A program made the translations under genes and the position numbers. The notes beneath the pieces are model-generated. The model was not told the origin of the DNA. It searched no databases and saw only the letters and a program-made list of their open reading frames with translations. DNA of 64,000 bases from Paenibacillus lutimineralis. GTDB lineage: Bacteria; Bacillota; Bacilli; Paenibacillales; Paenibacillaceae. The stretch spans positions 781,501 through 845,500 of the forward strand of contig NZ_CP034346.1 of the NCBI RefSeq assembly GCF_003991425.1, in the 5' to 3' direction. This document shows, piece by piece, positions 55,088 through 63,457 of this stretch. The stretch's first letter is position 1. The number at the start of each line of letters is the position of its first letter.

Positions 55088-56068
55088 ATGAAAGAAGTTT
55101 TTGTACTTGGTGGCACTGGTTTCCTAGGCTTTTATACAACAAAAGAACTGTTGAAGAAGGGGTACAGTGTCTCAACAGTGGCGCTTCCACCAATGCCTGC
55201 GGAAGATTTACTACCTTCTGAAGTTCAATGTACGTTGGCTGATATCAATGAGATGACGGATGAACAGGTTGTGGAAATGCTGAAAGGCAAATATGCATTT
55301 ATATATGCGGCTGGCGCAGATGAGCGTGTTGTCCCCGCGGCACCTGCGATGAAATTTTTCTATGAAGCTAATGTCTTGCCGACACAACGCATGGCTCGTC
55401 TTGCCAAGCAGGCAGGCGTGAAGAAGTTTGTTGTATTCGGTTCGTATTTCTCCCACTTTGCTGAGGTTTGGACGGACCTGGATTTGAAGCGGAACAATGG
55501 CTATCCTCGTACACGTCTCCTTCAGGAAGAAGTAGCATTTATGGAAGGTGAAGGGACGATGGATGTGATGTCGCTGCGCTTGCCATATATTTTCGGTGTG
55601 ATGCCTGGACGTATGCCTCTATGGACGATGTTCGTGGAACAGGTAAAGGGAAAAGACATTGTACCTGTACTAGACGGGGGCACTGCTATGGTGACAGTGC
55701 AGCAAGTGGCTGAAGCGGCTGTAGGCGCAATTGAGCACGGGACTCACCGCAGCTGTTATGCGATTAGTGACACCAATATGAAATTTACTGAATTCAATCA
55801 GATGATTGTTGATATGCTGGGACAGACGGAGACGAAGGTTACTGTAGTTCCACTAGAAACCATGAAATCGGCGATGGAACAGATGGATGCGGCGGAGTTC
55901 GAAGCTGGAAGAGAGCATGGCATTCATTTGGCCGATACGATGGAGATTCAGAATCGCGATGCATATCTCGATCCTGAGGATACGATGCCAATACTGCAGT
56001 ACAAGAAGGACGATGTCCGGGCTGCGATTCGCGAGACTTTGCAAAAATGTATTGAAGGCTTGCAATAA
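55088..56068 (+). CDS. NAD(P)-dependent epimerase/dehydratase-like protein
   Basis: 326 aa, extended SDR: G-G-T-G-F-L-G near residue 8 and Y-A-A-G-A near 75. The active-site position reads Y-P-R-T-R where Y-x-x-x-K is usual, so the catalytic Lys is replaced by Arg. The substrate domain (about 180-326) gives no clear match. Atypical SDRs of this kind may bind a nucleotide without being normal epimerases. ATG 55088 with AAAGGAG upstream. Alone in its transcript. Confidence 0.82.
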   Translation: MKEVFVLGGTGFLGFYTTKELLKKGYSVSTVALPPMPAEDLLPSEVQCTLADINEMTDEQVVEMLKGKYAFIYAAGADERVVPAAPAMKFFYEANVLPTQRMARLAKQAGVKKFVVFGSYFSHFAEVWTDLDLKRNNGYPRTRLLQEEVAFMEGEGTMDVMSLRLPYIFGVMPGRMPLWTMFVEQVKGKDIVPVLDGGTAMVTVQQVAEAAVGAIEHGTHRSCYAISDTNMKFTEFNQMIVDMLGQTETKVTVVPLETMKSAMEQMDAAEFEAGREHGIHLADTMEIQNRDAYLDPEDTMPILQYKKDDVRAAIRETLQKCIEGLQ

Positions 56069-56113
56069 GCCATTTATGTGCTGACCTTGGAATACAATAC
56101 CGCTGATATGATG

Positions 56114-56141
56114 AAGTCCGGACAAGTGCCGGGCTTTTTTT
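56114..56141 (+). terminator. Intrinsic terminator of the epimerase-like gene
   Basis: AAGTCCGG / CCGGGCTT with one G-U pair and T7. Confidence 0.85.
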
Positions 56142-56203
56142 CGCTTTGACTCAGGCTCCTGTTCTGTGCTTATATAAAAACAACTGATTGCGCAGGGTAG
56201 GAG

Positions 56204-56788
56204 ATGAGGCTTGTGTTCAAATGCGGTGGTAAGATTCCAGTGCTGGAAGGTGAGAGAATACGGCTAAGAAGGATGGAGCAGGCGGATGCCGCTGATCTGT
56301 TCCGCTATTGGAGTGATCCGGTGGTCGTTAAATATATGAATGTCCCCGTGTTCACATCCGTGGAGGAGACATCAGAGATGATCGATTTCCTCAACGGATT
56401 GTCCGAGACGGAAGACACAATGCGCTGGGGAATCGAACTGGTCCAGGAGCAGAGGCTGATTGGAAGCTGCGGCTTCAATACGTGGGAGCTGTCGGGGGCC
56501 TATCGTGGAGAAATCGGCTATGATATAGGGCGTGCTTACTGGCGACAGGGCTATATGACAGAGGCGTTCCGCTTAATGCTGAATTATGGCTTCATGACGA
56601 TGGGACTGAATCGTATTGAAGCTCTGGTCGATCCACGGAACAGTGCTTCTCGTAGCATTTTGCAATCTTTTACCTTCCATGAGGAGGGATTGCTCAGGGA
56701 GTACCAACGAACCGAAGAAGGCTTCGTCGATCTGTTGATCTATTCCCTGTTACGCAGAGACTATGACTCAGGAGGAAAATATTTGTGA
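56204..56788 (+). CDS. GNAT acetyltransferase, RimJ/RimL type
   Basis: 194 aa: G-E-R-I-R-L-R-R near 18, G-E-I-G-Y-D-I-G-R-A-Y-W-R-Q-G-Y-M-T-E-A (acetyl-CoA site) near 105, and N-R-I-E-A-L-V-D-P-R-N-S-A-S near 135. Acetylates an amino group, possibly on a protein N-terminus or a small molecule. ATG 56204 abuts GGAG; GTG 56213 is better spaced. Its stop overlaps ecfT (GTGA). Confidence 0.88.
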   Translation: MRLVFKCGGKIPVLEGERIRLRRMEQADAADLFRYWSDPVVVKYMNVPVFTSVEETSEMIDFLNGLSETEDTMRWGIELVQEQRLIGSCGFNTWELSGAYRGEIGYDIGRAYWRQGYMTEAFRLMLNYGFMTMGLNRIEALVDPRNSASRSILQSFTFHEEGLLREYQRTEEGFVDLLIYSLLRRDYDSGGKYL

Positions 56789-57552
56789 ACCAGTTACATG
56801 TAGACCATTCTCTCAGGCGAGGCTTCGGGCTGAAATCTATAGATCCGCTCAGCAAGCTGGTCGCTCTGTTCTGTGCTGCGCTTCTGGCAATGCATTGGGA
56901 CAAGCCGATACCGCTGCTGATCATGCTGGTCTTGTTCTTTGGGTTGGCCCGTTATGGTGTAGGAATGAGCTGGCCACGCTTGGGGCGTAGATTGAGATTT
57001 ATCGCTGTCTTTGGTATGCCATTATTCATCATCACCAGCATCGCGGCTCCAGTGGGGGAAGCGTTTGTTGCCTGGGGGCCTCTACAGATTACAATCGGAG
57101 GTACTGAATATGCAGCGGCGATTACACTACGCATGTTCTGCCTGTTCTTATCCTCAATCATTTATATCGAGTCCACAGATCCCAAGGATTTCGTTACCGT
57201 TCTGACTACTCGTTTGAAGCTACCTTATCGGTTCGTCTTTGGCGTATCAATGGCATTAACTTTTCTGCCGTTGCTTGAAGCGGAAAGTCGGGTGGCAAGG
57301 CAAGCGCGCCAACTACGATTTGGCAGGCGGCCGCGCGGTGTGGGTGAGAGATTACGGATGTGGCGTGGCAATCTTGCGGCCATATTTACCGGGGCTATAA
57401 GACGTGTGGAGCAGACGGCTGGCTCAATGGAATCCAAGGGCTTCGGCGCTTATCCGGTGCGCAGTTTCCTTAGGGGAGTAGAGATTGGGATTGCCGGATA
57501 TGCTCTGATGGTAGTAAGTGTTGGAGTGACGGCTTGTTTATGGTTCATATAA
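56785..57552 (+). CDS. ykoC: ECF transporter T component (YkoC-like)
   Basis: 255 aa with five to six membrane segments; D-P-L-S-K-L near the start and the two coupling Ala-Arg motif regions (A-R-Q-A-R-Q-L-R near 175, with E-S-K-G-F-G-A near 220) that bind the ATPases. GTG 56785 with AGGAGG upstream, coupled to the GNAT gene. Confidence 0.9.
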   Translation: MNQLHVDHSLRRGFGLKSIDPLSKLVALFCAALLAMHWDKPIPLLIMLVLFFGLARYGVGMSWPRLGRRLRFIAVFGMPLFIITSIAAPVGEAFVAWGPLQITIGGTEYAAAITLRMFCLFLSSIIYIESTDPKDFVTVLTTRLKLPYRFVFGVSMALTFLPLLEAESRVARQARQLRFGRRPRGVGERLRMWRGNLAAIFTGAIRRVEQTAGSMESKGFGAYPVRSFLRGVEIGIAGYALMVVSVGVTACLWFI

Positions 57553-57560
57553 AAAAAGAC

Positions 57561-57611
57561 TTGACGCGCTCCAATTGTTAACCTAAATTTAAATTGTTGG
57601 TTAACAATTGG
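57561..57611 (+). promoter_or_regulatory. Operator-covered promoter of ykoE
   Basis: TTGACG (57561-57566), 17-bp spacer, TAAATT (57584-57589). Perfect 13-bp inverted arms CCAATTGTTAACC (57571-57583) and GGTTAACAATTGG (57599-57611) occupy the spacer and the start region and run into the ribosome site. Confidence 0.7.
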
Positions 57612-57619
57612 AGGAGAGG

Positions 57620-58234
57620 ATGACGAAACAAATGAATCATTCTTCAGGTAATGGAGTATTCAAAGCATTTACAACGATTGAAATTGTACTTATGGCGATG
57701 TTGGCGGCAGCTAACGGGGTGATGACGACTTTCCTGTCACCGCTTAACCAGGCCTTAAATGGACTGGGAGGACCGATAGCGACGTCTACAATTACAGGAT
57801 TATATATGATTTATGGCCTGCTTGCTTATTACATCATTCGCAAACCGGGAACGGCGGTCATTACCTATGGTATTGGAGCGGTCGTTCAGTCCTTCATGGG
57901 ATCGGCATATGGTATCGCTTCCTGCTTCGTAGCTGCAGCATGTTATATGGTGATTGCCGAGCTCGTATTCGCAGCGTTTCGGTATAAGAAATGGAATCTG
58001 CCTGTACTTATGCTGGCAGGGGGAGCTATGGTTCCAATCTGGTTCTTCTTCGCGGCTAGGATGTTCGGCTATATGGCATGGGGAACGGACGTGCTATTCA
58101 TTGCCCTTGGAGTTCGTATTCTGAGCGGCATCGTGATGTGTGGGATGCTGGCCAAGCTGCTGGGCGATGTACTGAACCGTAGCGGTCTGTTGCGACGGTT
58201 CGCTGTTAGCAGTGGAAGAAGAGCAAATCAATGA
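57620..58234 (+). CDS. ykoE: ECF transporter substrate-binding S component, YkoE family
   Basis: About 204 aa with five to six membrane segments. YkoE-like marks: E-I-V-L-M-A-M-L-A near 15, G-L-L-A-Y-Y-I-I-R-K-P-G near 70, and L-P-V-L-M-L-A-G-G near 130. The YkoE family is assigned to hydroxymethylpyrimidine/thiamine uptake. No TPP riboswitch precedes it here. ATG 57620 with GGAGG 5 nt upstream. Confidence 0.88.
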   Translation: MTKQMNHSSGNGVFKAFTTIEIVLMAMLAAANGVMTTFLSPLNQALNGLGGPIATSTITGLYMIYGLLAYYIIRKPGTAVITYGIGAVVQSFMGSAYGIASCFVAAACYMVIAELVFAAFRYKKWNLPVLMLAGGAMVPIWFFFAARMFGYMAWGTDVLFIALGVRILSGIVMCGMLAKLLGDVLNRSGLLRRFAVSSGRRANQ

Positions 58235-59781
58235 ATTCTCCTGCAGAAGCATTGACTTACCCGCTTGAACTGCGTGATGTCACCTATGCCTATACGGAGG
58301 ATGCCAAGCCGGTACTGCGAGAGATTTCGTTCCTTGTGGAACCTGGAGAATGGGTACATGTAACAGGAGACAGCGGCAGCGGCAAGTCTACTTTGGCGCA
58401 GTTGCTCTGCGGATATTTGCCCCGAACTGGAGGAGGATTCCGCAGCGGAAAGTTATCTGTAAATGAAGTAGATCCGGCGGAAGAAGGGGCAATACGTGAG
58501 GTTGCCGAGCGAATCGGTGTCGTATTCCAGGATCCGGATGCCCAGCTAGTACAAGGGCGCGTAGAAGATGAAGTCGCCTTCGGGCCGGAAAATATGTGTT
58601 GTGACCTATCTGAAATAGAACGCAGGGTTGTGGAGTCACTGGCTGAGGTTGATCTTAGCGATTATCGCATGGCTAACGTGCATAATTTATCTGGAGGCCA
58701 GCGTCAACGTGCAGCCATCGCCGCCGTGCTGTCCATGGAGACGCCCATTCTCGTTCTTGATGAGCCTGCGGCAAGTCTGGATGCTGCTGCGAAGGAACGT
58801 CTGCTCCTGCTGCTGGACAAGCTGCAGGGGCAAGGCCGTACCATCGTGACCCTTAGCGGAAGGATCGATGAATTCGCAGCAGCGGCAGGAAGACTGATCG
58901 TGCTGGAGCACGGGAACATCATCCTGGATGGGCCGAGCGAGCACTTGCTTGAGCAGAAGAGAATGAGTCTAGTCAAGCTGGGCCTCCTGCCTGATCGGAT
59001 ACAGATTGGGCTTGGGGGAGATACCTCGTCAACACTAGAGGCTGAAGCTGAGGCTGAGGTTCATTTCCCAATCGCCCCTTCCATTAAGCCACTATTGGAG
59101 ATCAAAGATCTGTCCTATGCCTATGATCTGAACAAGGGGAATGTTTTGAAGAATATTAGTCTGTCTCTGAACGCAGGGGAGTGGAAGCTCTTATGCGGTG
59201 AGAACGGATCGGGCAAGACGACATTGTCGCGCCTATTCATGGGCCTGCTTGATCCACCAAAAGGGAAAGTGTGGTGGCAGGAACAGGATATCGCTCGCTT
59301 ATCCTTACCGGAGATTGCGCAGGATATCGGTTATGTCTTTCAACAGCCAGAGCATCAGTTCGTGGCTAATACGGTGCTTGAAGAACTTCTCTTCGGTCCT
59401 CGCGCGGTTCAAGGACTCGGTCCTCGCGAACGGACACCGGAGCCGATGCTGGAGCAGGCCAAGGCGCTGCTTGCCATTGCAGGACTTCAAGGCAGGGAGC
59501 ATATATCCCCTTATATGCTTAGCGGGGGAGAGAAGCGGCTGCTAAGTGTAGCCGCAGCAATGATCGTGCCTAAGAAGCTGTATATTCTCGATGAGCCGAC
59601 AGCAGGTATAGATTTACACGGTGCGGCCAAGCTGGGCGCTCTGTGCCGGGAGGCCGTCGCCTTTGGAGCGGCACTGGTCATGATTACCCACGAGCCGGAA
59701 TTGTTCGCAGGGGAGAAGGCATCTATTTGGCGAATGAACCAGGGAAGTCTAAAGACGGGAGACTCATTATTTCGTAACTAG
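58231..59781 (+). CDS. ykoD: ECF transporter duplicated ATPase (YkoD-like)
   Basis: 516 aa with two fused ABC ATPase domains. Domain 1 (about 5-250): G-D-S-G-S-G-K-S-T, L-S-G-G-Q-R-Q-R, V-L-D-E-P. Domain 2 (about 285-515): G-E-N-G-S-G-K-T-T, L-S-G-G-E-K-R, I-L-D-E-P, switch His T-H-E-P-E. Powers uptake through YkoC and YkoE. ATG overlaps ykoE by 4 bp. Confidence 0.93.
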   Translation: MNSPAEALTYPLELRDVTYAYTEDAKPVLREISFLVEPGEWVHVTGDSGSGKSTLAQLLCGYLPRTGGGFRSGKLSVNEVDPAEEGAIREVAERIGVVFQDPDAQLVQGRVEDEVAFGPENMCCDLSEIERRVVESLAEVDLSDYRMANVHNLSGGQRQRAAIAAVLSMETPILVLDEPAASLDAAAKERLLLLLDKLQGQGRTIVTLSGRIDEFAAAAGRLIVLEHGNIILDGPSEHLLEQKRMSLVKLGLLPDRIQIGLGGDTSSTLEAEAEAEVHFPIAPSIKPLLEIKDLSYAYDLNKGNVLKNISLSLNAGEWKLLCGENGSGKTTLSRLFMGLLDPPKGKVWWQEQDIARLSLPEIAQDIGYVFQQPEHQFVANTVLEELLFGPRAVQGLGPRERTPEPMLEQAKALLAIAGLQGREHISPYMLSGGEKRLLSVAAAMIVPKKLYILDEPTAGIDLHGAAKLGALCREAVAFGAALVMITHEPELFAGEKASIWRMNQGSLKTGDSLFRN

Positions 59782-59817
59782 AGCAAATCGATATAGGTCA
59801 AATAAAAGAATGAATCA

Positions 59818-59877
59818 ACGAACAAGCAGATGAGGCAAGCTATGCCTATATATTCTGCTTGTTCGTCTTTTCTTTTA
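59818..59877 (+). terminator. Intrinsic terminator of the ECF operon
   Basis: ACGAACAAGCAGA / TCTGCTTGTTCGT with an inner GGC/GCC hairpin; a T-rich tract follows. Confidence 0.88.
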
Positions 59878-59937
59878 ATAGGGGGTCATTTATAATTTAA
59901 TGATGCATGTCTAGACAGAGAGAGAGGAAGAAAAAGA

Positions 59938-61425
59938 GTGAGCGCAACATTAAAACGCAATTATATATTAGCCGGGCTGTTATTATCTACATTTCTGGCT
60001 GCGATTGAAGGGACAGTCATCGGTCCAGCAGGGCCGAGAATCGTCGGAGATATTGGTGGTGTGGAACTGCTGAGCTGGGTATTTACCGCTTATTTGCTGA
60101 CGATGTCGGTAGCGACCCCGATCTTTGGGAAAATCAGTGATTTATATGGGCGTAAGCTCGTATTTATAATCGGATCGGTTCTGTTTCTGGCGGGATCGAT
60201 GCTGTCCGGCTTTGCTTCAGGCATGGAGCAACTCATTATTTTCCGGGCGATTCAAGGGATCGGCGCTGGTGGTCTGCTTCCGGTTACCTTTACCATCATC
60301 GGGGATATCTATTCTATAGAGGAGCGTGCTAAGGTTCAGGGGATGATCAGCTCGGTCTGGGGCATCTCGTCGCTCGTTGGTCCGCTGCTCGGAGGATATG
60401 TCGTAGATTCTCTGGATTGGCGCTGGATCTTTTATTTTAATCTGCCATTCGGTCTGATCTCTTTATTTATGATCATTCGCTATTTCAAAGAAGAGGTCAA
60501 GAGACGGGATGTGAAGATCGACTATGCCGGAGCGATTACCTTTACCATTGGGGTAACTGCGCTGCTGTTCGGTCTGGCGACCGGGGGACAGCAATGGGAG
60601 TGGAACTCGCCGCTCTTGCTCGGTATTTTTGCGGTATCGGTTATATCGCTTGTCATTTTCTTTATTGTGGAGCAAAAAGTGGAGGAGCCGCTGCTTCCGC
60701 TCAAGCTGTTTAAGATCAAGGATATTGCTTACTCCAACATCGCGAGTGTGCTCGGAAGTGCTCTGTTAATTGGCTTGACTTCTTATCTGCCGCTCTATGT
60801 ACAAGGCGTGCTTGGCAAGAATGCTACAATCTCCGGGCTTGTGCTCGCGCCGATGTCGATCGGCTGGATGCTCGGTTCGGTGCTGGGCAGCCGTTGGATC
60901 ATTAGCCGAGGAATACGCAGCACTTCGTTAATCGGTATGCTGATTATTGCTGCTGGTGCCGTCGGTTTAGCCTTTGTTCACGAAGGATCACCCATGTTTA
61001 TGATGTTAATATTTAATGCACTGTATGGAATAGGTTTCGGCTTTTCTTTTACTGTATTTACAATCATCGCGCAGTCCTCGGTAGGTTACAGCCTGCGGGG
61101 AGCGTCAACCGCTCTGAATTCATTTGTAAAATCGATCGGGCAGACGATTGGCGTTGCTGTATTTGGCGTATTGATCAATTTGCAAATTGCCGCACGAACG
61201 GCCAAAGGTACATCCACGGGAGCAGAGGTCACGCAGGAGGATATTAACAATTTGCTCTCGCCGGAGAAGGTCCATCTTCTGCCGCAGCAATTATGGAGCG
61301 AACTGAAGCATGTATTGGGCGATAGTCTGCATATTCTGTTCATTGTGATGGCCGTTATCTCCGTTATTGGCGTCTTCTCCGTCCTGGGACTTCGCAACCA
61401 GGCGCCGGAAGCTAAGGAGGAATAA
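59938..61425 (+). CDS. MFS drug exporter, DHA2 family
   Basis: 495 aa, fourteen membrane segments. DHA2 marks: A-x-x-G-T-V-I-G-P near residue 24, G-K-x-S-D-L-Y-G-R-K (motif A) near 64, and the I-Q-G-I-G-A-G-G motif B region near 105. Proton-driven export of drugs or peptides. GTG 59938 with GAGAGGAAG upstream. Two small genes follow on the same strand. Confidence 0.9.
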   Translation: MSATLKRNYILAGLLLSTFLAAIEGTVIGPAGPRIVGDIGGVELLSWVFTAYLLTMSVATPIFGKISDLYGRKLVFIIGSVLFLAGSMLSGFASGMEQLIIFRAIQGIGAGGLLPVTFTIIGDIYSIEERAKVQGMISSVWGISSLVGPLLGGYVVDSLDWRWIFYFNLPFGLISLFMIIRYFKEEVKRRDVKIDYAGAITFTIGVTALLFGLATGGQQWEWNSPLLLGIFAVSVISLVIFFIVEQKVEEPLLPLKLFKIKDIAYSNIASVLGSALLIGLTSYLPLYVQGVLGKNATISGLVLAPMSIGWMLGSVLGSRWIISRGIRSTSLIGMLIIAAGAVGLAFVHEGSPMFMMLIFNALYGIGFGFSFTVFTIIAQSSVGYSLRGASTALNSFVKSIGQTIGVAVFGVLINLQIAARTAKGTSTGAEVTQEDINNLLSPEKVHLLPQQLWSELKHVLGDSLHILFIVMAVISVIGVFSVLGLRNQAPEAKEE

Positions 61426-61472
61426 AACATCGCGCTTCTCCGCACCTTATATGGTAAGGGGAGGTGTTATGG

Positions 61473-61817
61473 ATGTTAGAGGAATTCAATGTAGATCAGA
61501 ATACATTAGTCCATGCCTGGCAACAGCAGCTTCCGGAATTTCTGGATCCGGGGGATTCGGCCAAGGTGCTCGCCGATGAGAGTGACCCTCAAGGGTTTAG
61601 GGTTCATATTAATGCGGCGGGCCACCAGTTCTATTCCTTCGATTTTTATTGTTCTTATATGGATCCCCGGGAAGTCAAGGTGGAACTGGTCGATGTAGAG
61701 AAGGACGGACAGACGGTGAATGAGCAGAATGAACGTCTTCAGGAGATGACCGGCGACTATGTGCGCCATCTTCACGAATGTGCTCAAGCTCTGCACCGGA
61801 TCACGAATCCATCTTGA
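61473..61817 (+). CDS. Unknown small acidic protein
   Basis: 114 aa, soluble, acidic. Not recognised. Centre has F-Y-S-F-D-F-Y-C-S-Y-M-D-P-R-E-V-K-V, followed by a helical end with H-L-H-E-C. ATG 61473 with GGGGAGG 8 nt upstream; GTG 61464 overlaps that site. 47 nt after the exporter gene; the pairing may be incidental. Confidence 0.7.
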   Translation: MLEEFNVDQNTLVHAWQQQLPEFLDPGDSAKVLADESDPQGFRVHINAAGHQFYSFDFYCSYMDPREVKVELVDVEKDGQTVNEQNERLQEMTGDYVRHLHECAQALHRITNPS

Positions 61818-61836
61818 GGAAAGCGAGGCAAGTAAG

Positions 61837-62007
61837 ATGGCTAAAGGTAATGGTCGAGACAAAAATCTCGGCAACGTGGCTGATGACTTGCAGCAATCAG
61901 CGGTGAACAGCCACAGTGCGCAGCAGACGCAACAAAAAGCGAATGATCGCCGCCACCGGGATGTACACAACTACCATAAAGAGACGGAGATGGATCCGTC
62001 GCATTAA
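61837..62007 (+). CDS. Small hydrophilic protein of unknown function
   Basis: 56 aa, rich in Gln, Asn, His, Lys and Asp, with almost no hydrophobic residues; probably disordered. Composition recalls small spore-associated proteins, but no specific family is recognised. ATG 61837 with GAGG sites upstream; 19 nt after the previous stop. Confidence 0.6.
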   Translation: MAKGNGRDKNLGNVADDLQQSAVNSHSAQQTQQKANDRRHRDVHNYHKETEMDPSH

Positions 62008-62014
62008 TGTATGG

Positions 62015-62054
62015 CAAAGAAGGCTGTCCTAAATCGGACAGCCTTCTTTGTGAT
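62015..62054. terminator. Bidirectional terminator
   Basis: CAAAGAAGGCTGTCC / GGACAGCCTTCTTTG, perfect 15-bp stem between convergent genes. Confidence 0.92.
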
Positions 62055-62076
62055 GAATATGTGAAATGAAGAACAA

Positions 62077-62544
62077 TTATTTACGTGCCAAAGGAGCTAA
62101 TTTCTCCGCTTCACGCCCCATTTTCTTCAACAATTCAATCATGGTCTGTTTCTCTTCCTCGCTCAGACCGCTTAGCGCATGGTCGATTCGATCAGAGAAG
62201 TCAGGGTACAACCGATCCATCAGCTCTTTACCCAAAGGAGTCAACTCGGCAAAAATTACGCGACGATCCCGCGGGCAAGGGCTCCGGTGCAAATATCCGG
62301 CAGATTCCAGTTTATCGATGACATAAGTAACATTGCCGCTTTGGAGCAGCAGTTTGGCACCTATTTGTTGGATCGGTTGCGGGCCTTTGTAATAGAGGAC
62401 TTCCATAACAGCGAATGCAGTAGGGTTAAAGCCCTGAATTTTGCTTCCTGTTACGGCATGCTCGTTGACGCTCTTGAAGGACTTCGAAAATACGCGATAA
62501 AGATGCAGTGACAAATCGGTCCCGCGTTCCTCAGTTTTCAACAT
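62077..62544 (-). CDS. MarR-family regulator, MhqR-like
   Basis: 155 aa: winged helix at about 45-105 with I-Q-G-F-N-P-T-A-F-A-V-M-E-V-L-Y, Q-Q-I-G-A-K-L-L-L-Q-S-G-N-V-T-Y-V-I-D-K-L-E and C-P-R-D-R-R-V. Resembles Bacillus MhqR, which senses catechols and quinones. Divergent from a truncated MFS gene, its likely former partner. An ATCT-N-AGAT motif lies in the gap (about 62600-62610). Confidence 0.85.
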   Translation of the reverse strand: MLKTEERGTDLSLHLYRVFSKSFKSVNEHAVTGSKIQGFNPTAFAVMEVLYYKGPQPIQQIGAKLLLQSGNVTYVIDKLESAGYLHRSPCPRDRRVIFAELTPLGKELMDRLYPDFSDRIDHALSGLSEEEKQTMIELLKKMGREAEKLAPLARK

Positions 62545-62688
62545 TTATCATCCCGCCTTGTTCTATTATTTAATGAGCTAAAAATTGTTTGGAATAATGC
62601 TATCTTAGATCAAGCCCATATTAAAAAAAATATAATTTATCACAATTTTCGGTATTTATTTTTAAAGATTGTGTCTTAGCCCCGTTCG

Positions 62689-63276
62689 TTGTCCTCCCTG
62701 GACCTGATCAAAAATCCTTCCTCAGTTGGCGATCAATCTCATCCTGGAGGCGGATGGTGTATCGCGCTTAGCGGGGTCGGTACCTTGCTGGCTGCGGGAT
62801 TGAATGGACTCTCCTCGAAGCTTTCCATTTCTCCCCTGCTGAAGATGGGAGTTGGCGGGATGCTACTGGGTATTGTATTCGTTATTGCCGGAGCGTTCGC
62901 AATATTCGGAACCTTTAATCAATTCGGCATCATCGTCATGCTGGTTCTATTCGTGCTTGCCGGGCTTGGTGCAGGAATGGCGTTCATTCCATTTCAGGTC
63001 ATGCTGCAGCAGCGTACCCCGGAGGCACTGATTGGAAGAGTGTTCGGAACGGTGACGAGCGTGACTTCAACAGCAGCGTTGATCGGTCCGGTTGTAGGAG
63101 GTTATCTGGTCACGACGTTCGGTCCGCAGATTGCTTTTATCATATCCGGCAGCTTGGTCGCTCTGATTGGTTGTGTTCTGCTCGGATTCAAATCAGCAAT
63201 ATTGAAGCGGGATGGAGTCGATCAAAGCACGGAAGTGCTGGCTAGGAACAACATTGTGTTGGAGGAAATGAAGTAA
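62689..63276 (+). pseudogene. Truncated MFS transporter (C-terminal half only)
   Basis: Frame of about 195 codons. From about codon 23 it encodes the last six membrane segments of an MFS exporter, including the G-A-G-M-A-F-I-P-F-Q and I-G-P-V-V-G-G-Y segments. The first half, including motif A, is missing. The codons before this (62689-62754) do not look like MFS sequence, and no ribosome site precedes the TTG. Probably a deletion remnant. Confidence 0.75.
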
Positions 63277-63289
63277 GAGATATGAATGA

Positions 63290-63334
63290 AGCCTGCCTAT
63301 ACTGTCACCAATCTTGACGGTATAGGCTTATTTT
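63290..63334 (+). terminator. Hairpin terminator after the MFS remnant
   Basis: CCTATAC with GTCA, pairing with TGAC and GTATAGG, followed by TTATTTTA. Confidence 0.7.
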
Positions 63335-63457
63335 ACTTAATGAGGAGAGTTTTGAATCAGGTATTGAAAACGGTTTATTAATGTGATACGATCTTATCGA
63401 GATAATAAATTATCATCCTAATAAAAAATATGCAAGTCCTGAACGGAAGGAGATAAT

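Noticed and set aside
57553..57619. TPP riboswitch before ykoE
   Set aside because: The gap is only about 67 bp and is taken up by a promoter and inverted repeat; no thi-box sequence was seen.
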